A stretch of DNA of 64,000 bases from Neurospora crassa OR74A (GCF_000182925.2 NC_026504.1:2356001-2420000); one strand, 5' to 3'. Shown: positions 46,813 through 59,931, counted from the stretch's first letter. The notes: generated from the sequence alone by a model not told the origin. Translations and numbers: made by a program.

Positions 46813-47335
46813 GTTATCAATGGTAGCTGGATGTATGGTTGTATTGGACTTGCTATAAGCTCGTAACCGTGGCGAGCGAGGCTATGATGTCGCGACTTCC
46901 CTTGCTCTTATTCATGCAGTGGGCCAAGCTGCAAAAACTGTAAACACAGGGAACAAAATTCCAGGAATTTGCAACCGAAGAGGGGCACAGTGACGAAAAT
47001 GCGGGGCAATAAAATGTTTATCGCTGCTCCGCCGGGCGCGTCCAAGCTAGACGATAAGCGATAAGAGGTATTGTACCGCTTATCATTTTCACCGCCCTGG
47101 CATCAGAAAATAAAGTGTGCCCACACAGCAAAGAAGTGACCAACCACAAGCGTAGCGCAAGCCTTTCAAGTGCCCAGACTTCTCCACGGCGGGAACAAAT
47201 TGTCCAAGGGTCGCCGAAAAAAATATCCCCAATTGCCGTGTGCAGCCAAGTCGACATCGCAAAGAGAGGGGACAACCAGGAGAGCTCCGTATCATCAACT
47301 CTTCCCCCGATTGCACAACCCTACCGCCATTCAAG
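46813..47335. promoter_or_regulatory. Divergent HGH1/ENP1 promoter region
   Basis: Both genes start outward from this 523-bp gap. It holds a direct repeat CGATAAG-CGATAAG at 47,052-47,065 and an inverted CTTATC at 47,079-47,084. These resemble GATA sites and also the ribosome-biogenesis PAC motif (GCGATGAG). Which factor binds is unknown. Confidence 0.5.
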
Positions 47336-49100
47336 ATGCCCAAGACAACAGCGGCGACGTCGAAGAGGCGCCACAACCCCCTCGAGGCCGACCTCGTTTC
47401 TACCGGCGTCCTTAAGAACAACTCCGGCAAAAAGAGCAAGAACACTCGCGCCGCCAACGACGAAGATGAGCAAAAGTATGTCGACGCCAAGGCTTCGCGC
47501 AACATTTTGGCTATGAGCCGTAGCCTCATCGAGGAGGAGGAGAACCTCCGGACAACACAAAACGCAGCCTCCGGATCTGCTCCTTCGGCGTTCGAGTTCG
47601 ATCCATCGAGATTCGACCGCAACGATGACGAAGACGACAAGTTTGAGAACGACGAGGCCTGGGGCGAGGAAGAGGAGGAGGAGGTAGAGGAAATCGAAGT
47701 CGACGCCACCGATCTCGAGACATTCAACCAGTTTATCACACCCACAATGAACGAGGACCCGCTCCTAACACACGGATGGGATGGAAAGCCAGAAGGGGCA
47801 GAAGAGCAGGGTCAGAGCGTGAACCTGGCGGACCTTATTCTTGCCAAGATCGCAGAGAAGGAAGCCGGCGGCCCCCAAGGCGGGTACCGCGACGAGCCTG
47901 GCCCAATTGATGAGGATTACGAGATCCCCCCAAAGGTGATGGAAGTGTTTGAGAAGTAGGCTGGCCGTTATTTCTGTTACCCTCTTGGCAGACTACTGAC
48001 AGACTCCTTCTCGCAGAATTGGCATGATTCTTTCTCGCTACAAATCTGGGCCGCTTCCCAAGCCTTTCAAGGTCCTTCCTCAGATCCCCCACTGGGAGGA
48101 CATCTTGCCCATTACACAACCCGAGTCCTGGACTCCCAATGCCTGGTATGGTTGCTTCTTCCTGTTTTCGGGAGCCAGAGAAACGCTGCTGACATTTGCG
48201 ATTGTTAGCTACGCGGCCACCAGGATATTTGCGTCCGCCAAGGAGGCTGTTCTTCAACGGTTTATGGAGATGGTGATCTTAGAACGCGTCCGCGAGGACA
48301 TTCACGAGACCAAGAAGCTCAATGTCCATCTTTTCAACTCCCTAAAAAAGGCCCTCTACAAGCCTGGTGGTTTCTTCAAAGGTGTGTTATTTACTGCCTA
48401 CGCTTAGTCAGGTTTGCTCAAAAGGGACAACCCAGCTAACCGTTGGCAGGCTTCTTGTTTCCTTTGGCGGCTTCCGGAACGTGCTCGCTGCGTGAGGCGC
48501 AGATCGTAGCCGGTGTTTTGACCCGGGTCACCATTCCGGCTGTTCATTCCGGTATGGCCATTAAGGGCTTGTGCGAAATTTCTTCTGCGCAGGCTTCTCA
48601 GCGCCTCGACTGCGTTAGCGCTACGAATTTCCTCCTCAAGACTCTGATTGAGAAACGTCACGCCTTGCGTAAGTCCAATTCCTAGCGTGCCAATGATTGT
48701 ATTCTCTGACTTTGTAATACAGCCTTCCAAGCGCTCGATGCCCTCGTCTTCCACTTTCTTCGGTATCCCGCTTTCGCCACCGGCGGGCATATGGCACCCA
48801 ACGCTTTACCAGTCATCTTCCATCAGTGCATGCTCTCATTTGCACAGAGATACAAGACGAACAGTGAGTTTGCTTCTTCCGTCGCTGTTTCACTATGCGT
48901 CCCTATTATTTTTGAGTACTAACCGCGGTCTTTGTGTAGTTACTGAGGACCAGCGAGAGGCTCTCCTGGATCTTCTCCTAACTCACGGCCATGACAAGAT
49001 TTCGCCCGAGATCAGGCGAGAACTTCTCGCAGGTCGCGGAGGTGGTGTCCCTGTCGCGCAACCCGGATTTGATGGCGATGACACGATGCTGGACGCTTGA
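47336..49100 (+). CDS. ENP1: Bystin / Enp1, 40S ribosome biogenesis factor
   Basis: Six exons (47,336-47,955; 48,017-48,145; 48,209-48,381; 48,450-48,668; 48,723-48,863; 48,940-49,100) encode 480 residues. Joins restore [65 protein letters not shown] and [18 protein letters not shown], all bystin-family landmarks. [20 protein letters not shown] and [13 protein letters not shown] are also diagnostic. The first 130 residues are basic then strongly acidic, as usual for Enp1. It is an essential nucleolar component of pre-40S particles and helps export and 20S pre-rRNA maturation. The donor of intron 1 is GTAGGC. Confidence 0.93.
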
Positions 49101-50038
49101 AGAAACATCGGTGATCCGGTAATGACTTATAGACGATGAACCCTTGGTATGCAACGAGGACATGTGGCTCATTTTTACCTGGTACGCGCATAGAGATGGG
49201 AGTCGTGTTGTTTAGTGACCTTGGTGGCTTGGGGCAGTCCTTAGACATTGACCCCTTTGATAATACTATGTCACGCCTCGACAGTGGCTACTACTCATCA
49301 CGCCGCTTGAAGAGGAAGTGGTCATGCCAAGTCAGTCACCATGTACTACCCTTTGTATCTTAGTGGTGCTGACCAACCAGCAACATAATTGTTGACGACC
49401 TGTAATGCTTTAGTGCACGAAATTATAAATTCAAGATACCCGGTACAGCAACAGGAATTGTCGAGGAGCCTTGGAATAATCATTTTCAGTTATGTGAAGG
49501 AAGCTGCCTTTTGACTTCTTTGTTGCGTCAATCTGGCTTGGAATGCCCTTCTCCCATTTTTCCAAGTCCAAGGCAACCGCGATCCTCTGCCACGTTGTCG
49601 GAATCCTGAGAGAACAGTGTAAAGGGAAAGAAGGCAATGTAGCTCTCGCCTACTTCGATATCTCGTGTATCTGATGGCATCATCCCGTATTAGGTGCTTT
49701 TACCATACGAGTTTCTAGTGTTCTCTTCCTAACACCCGGTCAACCCGAACATTCTAAGCACTCCGCCCCTCTCGTTTCCCTATTTATTCTTGAGATTGCT
49801 TTCTTACCCCGAGACACCAAGTTCTACTCAGTATTTCCGCAAGATCAGGATTTTCGGCGCTGCTTTCTGGCGTTTCGCCTAAGAATCCCGACACCACCTC
49901 AACCTCAATATAGTACTTTCCCCCGTTGGGCAGATAAACAGCGATTACATCAATACAGCAGCACAACAAGGCATTGCCCAACCTTCGGAACCCATCGGTC
50001 GGGTGGCCACACTTTCAAGGCGGTTCAATTCACTTGCG
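49101..50038. other. Intergenic region, ENP1 to uncharacterised gene
   Basis: It is 938 bp with no gene seen. Both flanking genes are on the plus strand, so it should hold the ENP1 3' end and the next promoter; a CT-rich stretch lies near 49,770-49,800. Confidence 0.5.
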
Positions 50039-52096
50039 ATGAGCCTCTCGTCGTCGCCTTGGTATCAAGGCGAGAAACGGAGGAGAAGCTCTTTACCTAG
50101 CCTCGGTGGCGCAGTGTTGGATGGGTCGTTGAGCAGGGTGCCATCGATCAGCGGCGCATCGGTTCGTAACTCCAAAGACAATTCTCTTCGAGGGGTGTAC
50201 GACCTTGACCCCCCTCGGCCACCCAAAGAAGGATATGAATGGGTTTGGTATCCGGAGGGGTACTGGGCCGAGCGCAAGTTTCGACCGATTGATTTCGCTG
50301 CAGCCAGTAGCAGAACCCCTGAGGCCAAAGTTTGGAAATGGAGAAGACGGTCTAGGAAGACTGGAAGCGGAAGCCACGACAATGACGCGTCTAGAGCTTC
50401 ACCAAAGACGAACCAACCACAACAGCAACTATCGACGTCAAACAATACGCCTACCTCCCCACATAGCCCCTTTCGTACCGAGGAGGCTCATATCCTTGCT
50501 TTACAAAGCCCAGGTGTACATCTATTGACCAGCACCAGCCTTGTGGAAAGCGAGTGGCTCGCACCAAAACACAGCTTCCAAACTCCTAGGTCATTAGATC
50601 TATCACTACCTGCTGAAGTCAGCCCAGATATCCCTCCCGAATCCCGAGAGACTTTTGGGTTTCTCTCCAAGACAGGAATCAGCGCAATGTCTGTCTTTCA
50701 GAAAACAAAGGACGTAGGTTTCCAAGAGCCAATTATACAATCAGATGTATGCTGACGTTGATCGAACGTGATAGAAAGCAAAGAAATATTCTGGATCAGG
50801 ACCAGCAAGTGAACGACGCTCCGACCCTGTGATATATTCATCGAATGATGGCTCTATCACGCATAGCAGGGGAAACAGTGATGAGCAGGAGATGAAACGG
50901 ACTCCGGAAAAGGAAGAAAGCCGAAGGGCTTCTAGACTGAGTTACATTAGGTTTCCGAGGCGCGCATGGTCTGAAAGAAGATCCTTCCACTCAACAAGCG
51001 GCGGAACAGCAGCGGTGACAGAATCAGTAAGCCCTGCAAGCAGCAACTCATCTACACTGGGGCCAAGGATCGCGTTCTCAGGTGTGATCACTGGCACAAC
51101 CCTGCTCGCTGTTATGGATGGGATCTGACTCTTGTCTAGTCATACCACCTCTGCAGACTACCAGCCAATATCCAGGAGGGGTAAGTAACTTAAGCATCGT
51201 AGAGATGCGCTTTCTTATTGATAAGGCATTTCGTGCCTTGTTTGCTATCAAACCTTTGGCTACGCACCTTACAGACTCGGACATATGCTTACGACGAGAT
51301 TACAGGAGGCTACACGAATCCACACACCCCCGCTGAAAGAGGACACAGCTGATGGACGACCGCGCGGATATTTCTTCAATGTCTCAATACCGATCGGTGC
51401 AGATAATACCGAGTCGTCTGCTTCAAGCAAGGAAACTAACTTCTCAGGCACTACGATGCCTATGTCGTTGCCACCCACGCCGTTGCGCCATCCGCAGGAG
51501 AGAACTGAAGAGGAGCAAGGGGGATACCGAGGTCCTCGTAGGGGTGAGTTTTCACCACCACCAACGCCCGGCTTATCTGGGTTATCACCAACGCCCGGGG
51601 CATCCTCATTGCCAACAACACCCGGAACGACCGATAAGAAGAGAAGAGAATGGTGGGACGCTCCGACAAGATCGGCTGAAGCCAGACGAGCAGAGCGGAC
51701 AAAACGCTTGGCCAATGAAAGAAGTCGTGGTGATGGAGAAGGTGGGCGCCTGCGCAAGAAGGGACAGTTCACGTTTGACGTCCCTGAACATTTACCAAAT
51801 AGCCCAATGTGTCCGGCCAACCCAAAACACAAGTCCAAAGGGAAGGGTGTCTGTGTGGTGAGTGCCAGTCTTTCTCTGCGAGCTTACGTAGTTCAAATCC
51901 GCATGAATGGTCTTTTCATAATCGCCGTGTTTAATCTGCCGGCGCCATGAAAGAAATACTAAGTGTGATGTACCAGTATCACGGTCGGAGAAAAAGTGCC
52001 AGTTTGTCCGATGATGCTTACGATAGCCGAGATACAGCGAGCGAGTCGGTAAGTCCAGATACCAAGAACAGCCCCGAATTCGCTGCAAGGTATTGA
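50039..52096 (+). CDS. Uncharacterised fungal protein, Ser/Pro-rich
   Basis: I do not recognise a named family. A five-exon model (50,039-50,713; 50,775-51,081; 51,140-51,180; 51,306-51,857; 51,977-52,096) keeps one frame for 564 residues. Donors are GTAGGT, GTGTGA, GTAAGT and GTGAGT. Notable parts are an aromatic block DPPRPPKEGYEWVWYPEGYW near residue 57, basic clusters (KWRRRSRK; FPRRAWSERRS), TPPTP/SPTPG repeats, KKRREWWDAPTRSAEARRAER, and a Cys-containing end PNSPMCPANPKHKSKGKGVC before YHGRRKSASLSDD. No membrane segment or signal peptide is evident. The acceptor at 51,306 is uncertain; one at 51,275 would give TRTYAYDEITGGYTNPH and then a stop. The ATG is the first in frame. Confidence 0.65.
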
Positions 52097-52788
52097 GCTG
52101 CGAGAGGGAAGTCGGTAGAAAGATCGAACGAGAACGGGCATTGATGCGAAAACAGGGAGAGAGGAAGGAGAGGGACCGAGGGATATCCGCAAATGACCGC
52201 GCGTGATATGCGGCATCAGATTGTCATGTGACAAATCTTCACCTGTTTCGTAAGTCGTGACAGATCATTTACAAAGTATGAACTTGAGGTTGCGAGAAGG
52301 CCTAGAAGATACCCCTAGGTAATTGGAACCTATCCCACTCGTGTCACTTGTTGCTTCAACTATTACCCCTTTATTGAGCCCCTCGTCTGTCAACAAGTGA
52401 AAGGGTTAGGGTCTTGAGTTTTCACGGTTTCATTGCAACCTTGGACCAGGTTGTGCCGATAAGATAAGATTGAAGTGGAGCGCGCCGCGTCCAGTCCGAG
52501 ACCTACACCTAGGGACCACCAGCCGGTCAAGTGAATCCATCACCTAAGCTTAGTACATGCATTCCGGAATCGTCAAACTGTTTTGGGCATCCTCGAGCTA
52601 TTCTTCGCCAAGCTGCGCTCTTTGCATCGCCTCTTTGTGACCCTCGACTTCAGCCCCCCAATTGAACACCCGCTACATCTCTTAGCGATCGGGTCAAGCG
52701 CGTCATCCCTACCTCGAGGTCATCGACCAATCCACCCGCACGGCCTACCATTACATAGTCGGCTAAGCGTCCCAGCGTGAATCCCAAG
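52097..52788. other. Intergenic region upstream of CDC73
   Basis: It is 692 bp; no gene seen. It contains the end of the preceding transcript and the CDC73 promoter. Open frames here are short and cross into CDC73 out of context. Confidence 0.5.
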
Positions 52789-54098
52789 ATGGCGTCAGTC
52801 GATCACGATCCTCTATTGCTCCTGCGGGGGTCAATCGCATCCAGCAGTGCCATCATCCCGACAACATCCGCCGATACCTCTTCCGACAGCAGCACCGAAG
52901 TGCCGCTCTCCCAGGCCACTCACCTTCTGTTCACCCACCCAGCCCGTGTCGCCATCCCCATCGATGCGCCGACGCGCTTTGTCTCCAACGGCAGCCCTGT
53001 CGACCTACGCAGTATCTATTTTGCGTGGTTGAACCATGAAGTCGCCATTCCCGAGTATAACGCTTCCGCTACCAAGCTCAACGAGGAACTGGGCGGTGCC
53101 GGCGCGGTCCACAAGTTCGCCTTCGTCGAGCGTCTTGAGCTGATCGCCTGGCTGGAAGGTGGAAGTGAAGAGAGCGAATACATCAAGCCGCTGGCAGGCG
53201 AAACAGGTGGGGCTTCCGCGACTGGAGCTGCCAGCACGGCAGCCGCTTCCAAGGCCGCTCCTACTGTTTCCGCGAGATCTGGTCGTGGGACACTAGACCC
53301 TAGGCTGGCCCAGATTTACAACGGCGAACGGCGCATGGGGGATCGGAACAGTGTGCTCAGGGGAATCAAGCCCACGGTGAGTGATTGAACCTCTTGATAG
53401 AGAAGTGGATGGTGATTCGCAAATCGCAGTGCAACTAACTCGGGTGTTGCAACCAGGACTTCTCACACGTTCGCAAGCTCGCGCAAGCCTTCATGTCGAA
53501 GAAGCCCGGGCCTACAGCCATCACGAACAACCCTGCTCTGGCCATCAACCAGAAGCCCGCGCGACGACCTGATCCCATCATTCTCCTTTCGCCCTCCGCC
53601 TCTTCACTTCTCCGCATGTCCAACATCCGAGACTTCCTTGAGAACGGAAGGTACACGCTGCCAGATCACAACGCTTCCATTTCGGTGCTGCACGTATCGC
53701 GCATGATGAAAGACATCGATCCTAACCGGCCCATGCGATTCATTCTCGTCGAAGGCCCGGAGCAGTTCAAGCCCGAATACTGGAACCGCGTGGTGGCTGT
53801 CTTTACAACCGGCCAGGCGTGGCAGTTCAAGAACTACCGCTGGAGCCAACCAACAGACCTGTTCCGCCATGTTCTAGGTATCTATGTCGGCTGGCGGGGC
53901 GAGCAGCCACCTGAAAGTGTGCGATCGTTCGGTCATCGGGTTCTGGCTACCTCCGTTGACAAGGTGCGCGATCCGGCGGCGGCGGGCGCAGAAAACCGCT
54001 GGCGTGACCGGGAGGTGGTGGAGAGCATTTGGAAGGCTATTGAGGGGAACATGCGTTCTAAGGGCTGGCGCAAGGATGCTGCCCCGACGTCGATATAA
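52789..54098 (+). CDS. CDC73: Cdc73 / parafibromin, Paf1 complex subunit
   Basis: Two exons (52,789-53,376; 53,457-54,098) with an 80-nt intron (GTGAGT donor, AACCAG acceptor, CTAAC branch) encode 409 residues, close to the yeast length. The N-terminal half has IYFAWLNHEVAIPEYNA, then an Ala/Thr/Ser-rich linker. The C-terminal Ras-like domain is clear: RRPDPIILLSPSASSLLRMSN, RPMRFILVEGPEQFKPEYWNRVVAVFTTGQAWQFKNYRW and FRHVLGIYVGWRGEQPPESV. In this family that domain lacks GTPase activity and binds the Paf1 complex to phosphorylated RNA polymerase II and Spt5, supporting elongation and H2B/H3 modification. Nuclear. Confidence 0.93.
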
Positions 54099-56520
54099 AT
54101 ACAACAGTCGTAATCTTTCGTCGGGCGTGGAGGTGGAGGACAGGAGAGGTATTCCGCAATTTGGGCCCACAAACATCGCGGTATGTTACGGATACGCTGC
54201 CCTCCGGATGATGGCCTCTTCCCTCCTGATATGCTCTGCCCCTCCAAATTTCATAGATTAAAGCGTGTGCCGCGTTGTATATGGTCTTCCTATCGTGTGT
54301 TTTATTAGATTGATAGGACATTATTTAGGCGTTCAAGTGGCGTTTTCGAGAGGGTTTCGAGACGTTCTTGTCTCTGGAGAAGAGAGGAAATTGGCGGGCC
54401 TATGCGGAGTTACAGTTAGGAAATTTTGATCAAGAGACACCCATTCTGCTAGCTTTTGTTGACTTTTCAAAGCTCCAATCTTCGTACATATACAGACACG
54501 CGCTTGGACGAGCAAGCGAAGCAAAATTACACGCCATCAGAAACGGCGGAGCCAGCACATCACCTCGTCTTTATCATAACTTGAGTCACGCTTGGTGGTG
54601 TAAGTATACGACAAGTATACGGACATCCTGAGTTCTTAATTCACATTCGCCTTCTAGGTACGCTGTTTTCCCTCACCGCCTTATTCACGCGCAATACCAT
54701 CCATAGTGTTCATGGTTTCTTCCTATGTCCTACCGCACTCCCCATTAGTCCACGCCCTAAAATTCCTGCCACCAAACATCCAATGTCTTCCATCGGATCT
54801 CTGTGCTAAGCTTGTCGACTTCGTTCAAGACACTGGTCAGCAGTGCTTCTACTACGTACGTTCACAAGTTCAAGTGGTGAATCCATCAATCACGATTGGT
54901 ATACTATTGCGCGAGATGCCTTTAATTGCATCAAAACGACCATCTAATCCGCTGAATAGTACTTCGTATATTAAACCTTTGGGAAGTGGAATGTAGTCGT
55001 GCCGCCCACTAATCCACGTTTACGGCCGAGACAAGTGAAGTGCAGTTTGAGAGATGGGCATTACATGCCGCTAACTGTAGTATGCTCCCTTGACAAGTGG
55101 TTACAATCCCTTGTACACGTCAGCCCGCCCTTTGGTTCTCCTCCTTTTGTTTATCGCGGCAGTCGCACGTGAGTGGTTCTGTCAAAGGCTCAGCAGTTGC
55201 TTGCCCGCCTGACTGAAACACTCATTCTCCTCTGACTTTGAAAAGATTTCTAATCATAATCACCGCTGTGTTCTGTTCGGTCAATTTTCCATCATTCCGC
55301 TCTATAGTGCAACCGGTCGTCCAGTGTTGTTCAACTTGTCTGTCAATCAACAGCGAAAACGGTCTTGTCGAGTCTCATGTGTCTCGTGGAATAATCCGCA
55401 CGCTGTATACTGTACGATGATATACCTCCCTCTGTCCTTTGTTTTGTACTGGCCCATTGGCTGAATTGCGCGTCATCGGCTGTCTCCCACAATGACCTTT
55501 GATGACACCGAAGTGCCCTGTTTTGTCGTTTCTTGTCTTGTCTTACTGGTTCGTGTCATGGTAGGGTTAGGCTAGATGAATGTGTGCGTGCTCAAGTACG
55601 ACACCATCATTGTACTACTCGAAAACATGTGGTTTTGATTCATGGCTTTCTGACAGGCAGCAAAGAAGGAGGGTTCTGAAGGGGTTGTTGGGTCTAGATG
55701 AGTCCATAGTAGTAAACTCACGAGCTATTCCACCACCTTCTACGCCTCTCAAACTTTCTGCGGGTTTCTACATCTACTGAAACATCAGAAAGAGTTCCTT
55801 AGTCATCGCGATCCAAATGAAATTCCATGTTCCACTGCCCAATATGGCCTGAGGTTTGTACCTCTAGGTGGCTCACCGTTGTGGCTTTCCAGGTCAGAAA
55901 TAATCAACAGCTTGCTGGATTTAGCAAAACTGGTATTGGGGTTTGACAAAGCGGTCGACATTACAATATCCTCTTGGATGATGAATTGTTCGATCAGCAC
56001 ATATCCTGACACCTGTTCAAACAGCGTCAAAGGATGCTTACCGCCTCTAACTTGCTTCAACCTTAATCCTCACCGAAGATTCTTTCCTCACCGCAATCCA
56101 AAACGTCCCTTCCTCACCGTAACCGAACCGAGAAGAGACACAGAGCGAGACCGACGTCACCCACCTAGCGAGGTCCCACCCAAGCGTCAAATAAGTGGAG
56201 ATAGTAGTGGTACTCCCAACTGAATCAATGGAGATGGTTCATAAGTATTTCGTTCCATTTCGTACTTGCATCCCGGCTTTGCAGACACCCGTCCCAATAC
56301 ATACCTACCTAGTCATCGCCGTCTCACGACTCGCGCGAGTTACAAGAGACAGAGAGAATGATATCTGCCCCTTTCACCGAAAATCCAGCCCTGTTCAGGG
56401 GTATTTTCCAATGTGTGTATTCCGGGATCAGAGACTGAGTGCCTCCGTCCGTTTTGTAGTATGGAATCTCGATCGCAGACGGCAGGTGAGTAGAGGTACC
56501 TACCTGACACCTGTCCAGAT

Positions 56521-56570
56521 AAAGGAGAAGACGAAGAAGAAGAAAAGAAAAGAAGGAGAAAAAGAAGCAA
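56521..56570. repeat. Purine-rich (AAG-type) tract
   Basis: It is about 50 bases of A and G with few interruptions, a simple-sequence tract in non-coding DNA. Confidence 0.6.
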
Positions 56571-57162
56571 GACTAGAACAAGTGACAGGAAATTAAAGAG
56601 GGCAGGGGCATACCTACGACTTTGACTTACCCTGCTAGATATCGTAGTGTAGGTAGGTAGGTATACGAACAACGTTGACTTCGCTTCCATCTTTCTGTTC
56701 AGTTCTGTTTTGTTCCGTTTATAGGTTGTTTGGTTTCGGTTCAGACCTACCTGCATGTAAAATTCCCTAGTAACTTCAATCAATGATCAAGTTACACCAA
56801 GATGAATGGCTACCTGCACAGATTCACTGACTGCCTCTACGTAGGTACTGGATTACCGACCATCGCTCTCTCTACCCGCCCCTGCAGCGGGCGGCAACCC
56901 CCCAACCGTGTCAGTCGGTAGCGGTTGGTTGCTTGCCGGTCGTATGATGTTCGTGTGGCCTTCAAGGATAAAGCCCCATGGCGCCTGGGAGGTGTCATGC
57001 TACTAGGCAGGCCTGTCAATTAGTTGTATGAATACAGTCCGAAGAAAGCAAGATCTACTATCTAAAGGTACACTCTGTTCTTGTGGGAGCTGAAGGGTGT
57101 AAATGTCAGTACGAACAAGGCAGTTGGTATGTACCTGATGGTGGCGTTTGAAACATTACGTC

Positions 57163-57243
57163 AAGAGAAAAGAAAAAAAGAAAAAACAAAAAAAAGCAAA
57201 AAAAAAAAAGAGAAGAAAGAAAAAGAAAAAGAAAAGGAAAAGA
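57163..57243. repeat. Purine tract (A-rich, AAAAG units)
   Basis: About 80 bases consist almost wholly of A and G. The plus-strand open frame across it is a Lys/Glu string and not a gene. Confidence 0.7.
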
Positions 57244-58061
57244 CCATGGATGCCAACGTGGAAAGGGGGAGATCTCGGCTCCCCGCGACTCTTTGATTAA
57301 CCTATCTGCTTGTAAGTTTGATTACATATGTTCAATGCTTATAGTACCTTCGCATGACATAGGTCACCAGCACGTATTAATGGTGTTGGTGTTGTTACTA
57401 GCTGCTTTCGTTACGCCGCTCCTGTGACAGGAGGAGGCTGGGGTGATTACCTACGATGGTACAAGGTAATTATCCAAGTGGGCACTGGCTGACTGTTCAT
57501 GAAAACATCGTCCGTCCGTCCCTCCGTCAAATATCGGTTGGTAGTGGTTCATACATAGGCACCTGGACTGTCAGTGCAGATGTCGTGGGTTATCGACGCC
57601 CGTCTTCCGTATTAGTTGCATTGCAGTCAAGTCTTAGCCTACGGGTAGTGAGTCTTGTGCATGATTCATTTAAGTGTCTCTTATAGGAGAGATTGGCGTG
57701 ATAGCAACAATCGTTATATCCGAGTTTCTGGTCATGCCTGTGGTCATTGTCGGCACTGGACAAAGATACCTCTACTGTATTCAAGGGGAGAAATGTTCAA
57801 GGGTAGTTGAAAATACCGAGGCCATTACGACCTCTTCCTTTATAGCGTACGTCCAGAGACATCAATTACATTCCGATTGATCACGACACTTTTGGTTTTG
57901 GAGGTCATCAGCTCAGAGCATTCTTGACCAGATGACCCAGAAGAGATGGGGGTGGGAAGATAGGCGAAGGAGATCAGTTAGCCACATACAATAAATTTAC
58001 AAATGTCAGTGTGTTCAGTCATTGGTCTGAGCAATGACTTTCTGATCTCTTCCCGTCCATC

Positions 58062-58083
58062 TACTCTTCAAGCGTGAAGAGTA
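58062..58083. repeat. Hairpin: perfect 9-bp inverted repeat, 4-nt loop
   Basis: TACTCTTCA and TGAAGAGTA flank the loop AGCG. It could be a protein-binding dyad; no T-run follows, so a terminator role is not supported. Confidence 0.5.
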
Positions 58084-59294
58084 ACGGTCAGGGTCCGAGG
58101 ATAGCAAGTGTGATATCTGTCGAAGTATTGGGCTGAGCTTCGTAAACACTTCATCTTGACCAGTCAGGTTCCTTACCGATCATATCCCCTCTCTACTCTC
58201 TGCCCACGTTTCTCATACGGGTTTTGGTGAAGCACAACATGGCCAAGCAACGCAGCCCAAGCCATCCTCAGTAAGACCCCTGACTTATCATCTGTCGGTT
58301 GGCGGCCTATTCTTGCCTGGTTGGCTTAAAGGATAAATTGGGACAAGGCATGGCATGAACCTGGACACTGCCACGCGACAAGGGAATTCCCGACCCTAAT
58401 TAAGGCCATATAATTGATCCCAGTTCGTAACGTTGTTGGCTTGCTGCTTACTTCATTTCACACCTTCTTCTTTGCTTTCTTTTTCTCCTTTTTTGGACCC
58501 TGTTTTATTATTTTAACGTTTTATTTACTTGTTTTGTAAACTTTTCAACGGTTTCTTCTGTTCTTCATTTATCACTGTTCCTTGTTTTTTTTTTGTTTAC
58601 TTGTTGGGGGGATATCCGGATCCTCTCGGCTTCGGGATCGGCCGGCGTGCTCGGCCTTCCCATTACATTACTATGTATATCTTCACCAACTACACCACGC
58701 ATACTTTCTTCGCGTGTCCAGGCACCAGCCTGTCTCCGGATTCGCCGCATTTGTGCTTGATCCCACAACTTCCGAGGAACCGGGAAGTTGAAAGAGAAAC
58801 ACTGTCAGTTGAATCTTGGATAAGACACTGAATGTCGACGGTTGTGAAAGGCAAGATAAAAGTGTTGCGCTGAGTTTTCCATCCCAATACAACCGGCGGG
58901 CCTTGGCACGTGGTTGAAGGTGACCGCAGTAACGGCCTATCGACTGTTTAAATGCTACACGACCGAGCATTCACGAGGAGAGACCGGGAGACCGGTTCAC
59001 CGGTAGTCGGTGGACTTACACCGCTCCTAACTGCGTGACGCACCACTGTCTCTGGACACTGTCTATCTTTTCGGCAAAGATCGCCGGGAGCGTTATTGGA
59101 AAGCGAGTCATCGCCGTCCATGCATGGAGACTTGTCGAGAAGGCGAGATAACGCCGTCTTTCCTGACGGGACGAAGTGCAATCTGCCTGAATCGCCTTGA
59201 TTGCAGAAAGGATTGTCCCGAAACGGCGCAACTTCTTTTTGGACGGTCAATGAATCAGGGCAGTGGATCCATCTCGTTCGACACACGGGCGAAG

Positions 59295-59315
59295 CAGGCA
59301 GGCCGAACCTGCCTG
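59295..59315. repeat. Inverted repeat, 8-bp arms
   Basis: CAGGCAGG and CCTGCCTG are separated by CCGAA. It is a small hairpin-capable sequence with no assigned role. Confidence 0.45.
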
Positions 59316-59915
59316 ATTACCATGAAACGAGATATGACCCGTCACATCTTTTCTTGGTCATTTCTGACTTGTTGTGCTCAGCCAAAGCCTCAGCTGTGCA
59401 TCACATCTGCGCCGAGTCTGAAACCCAATAGATGAACATTCAGTAGCCATGGCACAAGCCGCGCCGCGCCACTATCTTGAATAAAAGGGGAGGCGTACCA
59501 TAGTATCAGTAAGTTTTCGGATTTCTCTTCACGGCTGGCTGAAGTTCAATGACTTGATAGCCATGACTAGGTTACACATCCTATCAGTAGAAGAGTGGAG
59601 GTGTAAGCACTAGAGGTAATGATAAAACATCATGATCGCTGTCTGTAGTCTGAAGCCAACCGTGCCTCTTGCGCCAACCAACTGGACGAGCTATTCAGAC
59701 CAGACCTGTTCGTATCAATGACCGCTTCTGTCGCCAAGTAGACAGTATACTGTCATAGGTTCAACCCAAACCAGGCTACCGTAGCCTCCTTGCGCGTTGA
59801 ATTAGACCCGAGGAGGTTCTCGCTTGCTTGCCTAGCCCAGCCATCCCACGTGTAGCGGTAGCACCCGAAGTTCTGGAATCGTCAAGAACACGCCACCCCG
59901 CCACGTGCGATGCAG

Positions 59916-59931
59916 AAAAAAAAAAAAAAAA
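59916..59931. repeat. Poly-A run
   Basis: A run of sixteen A lies in non-coding sequence. Shorter A and T runs follow near 60,020-60,045 and 60,290. Confidence 0.7.

Noticed and set aside
47089-47745. Minus-strand Ser-rich frame of 218 codons opposite ENP1
   Set aside because: It is the complement of the acidic Asp/Glu-rich N-terminus of bystin, which produces poly-Ser on the other strand.
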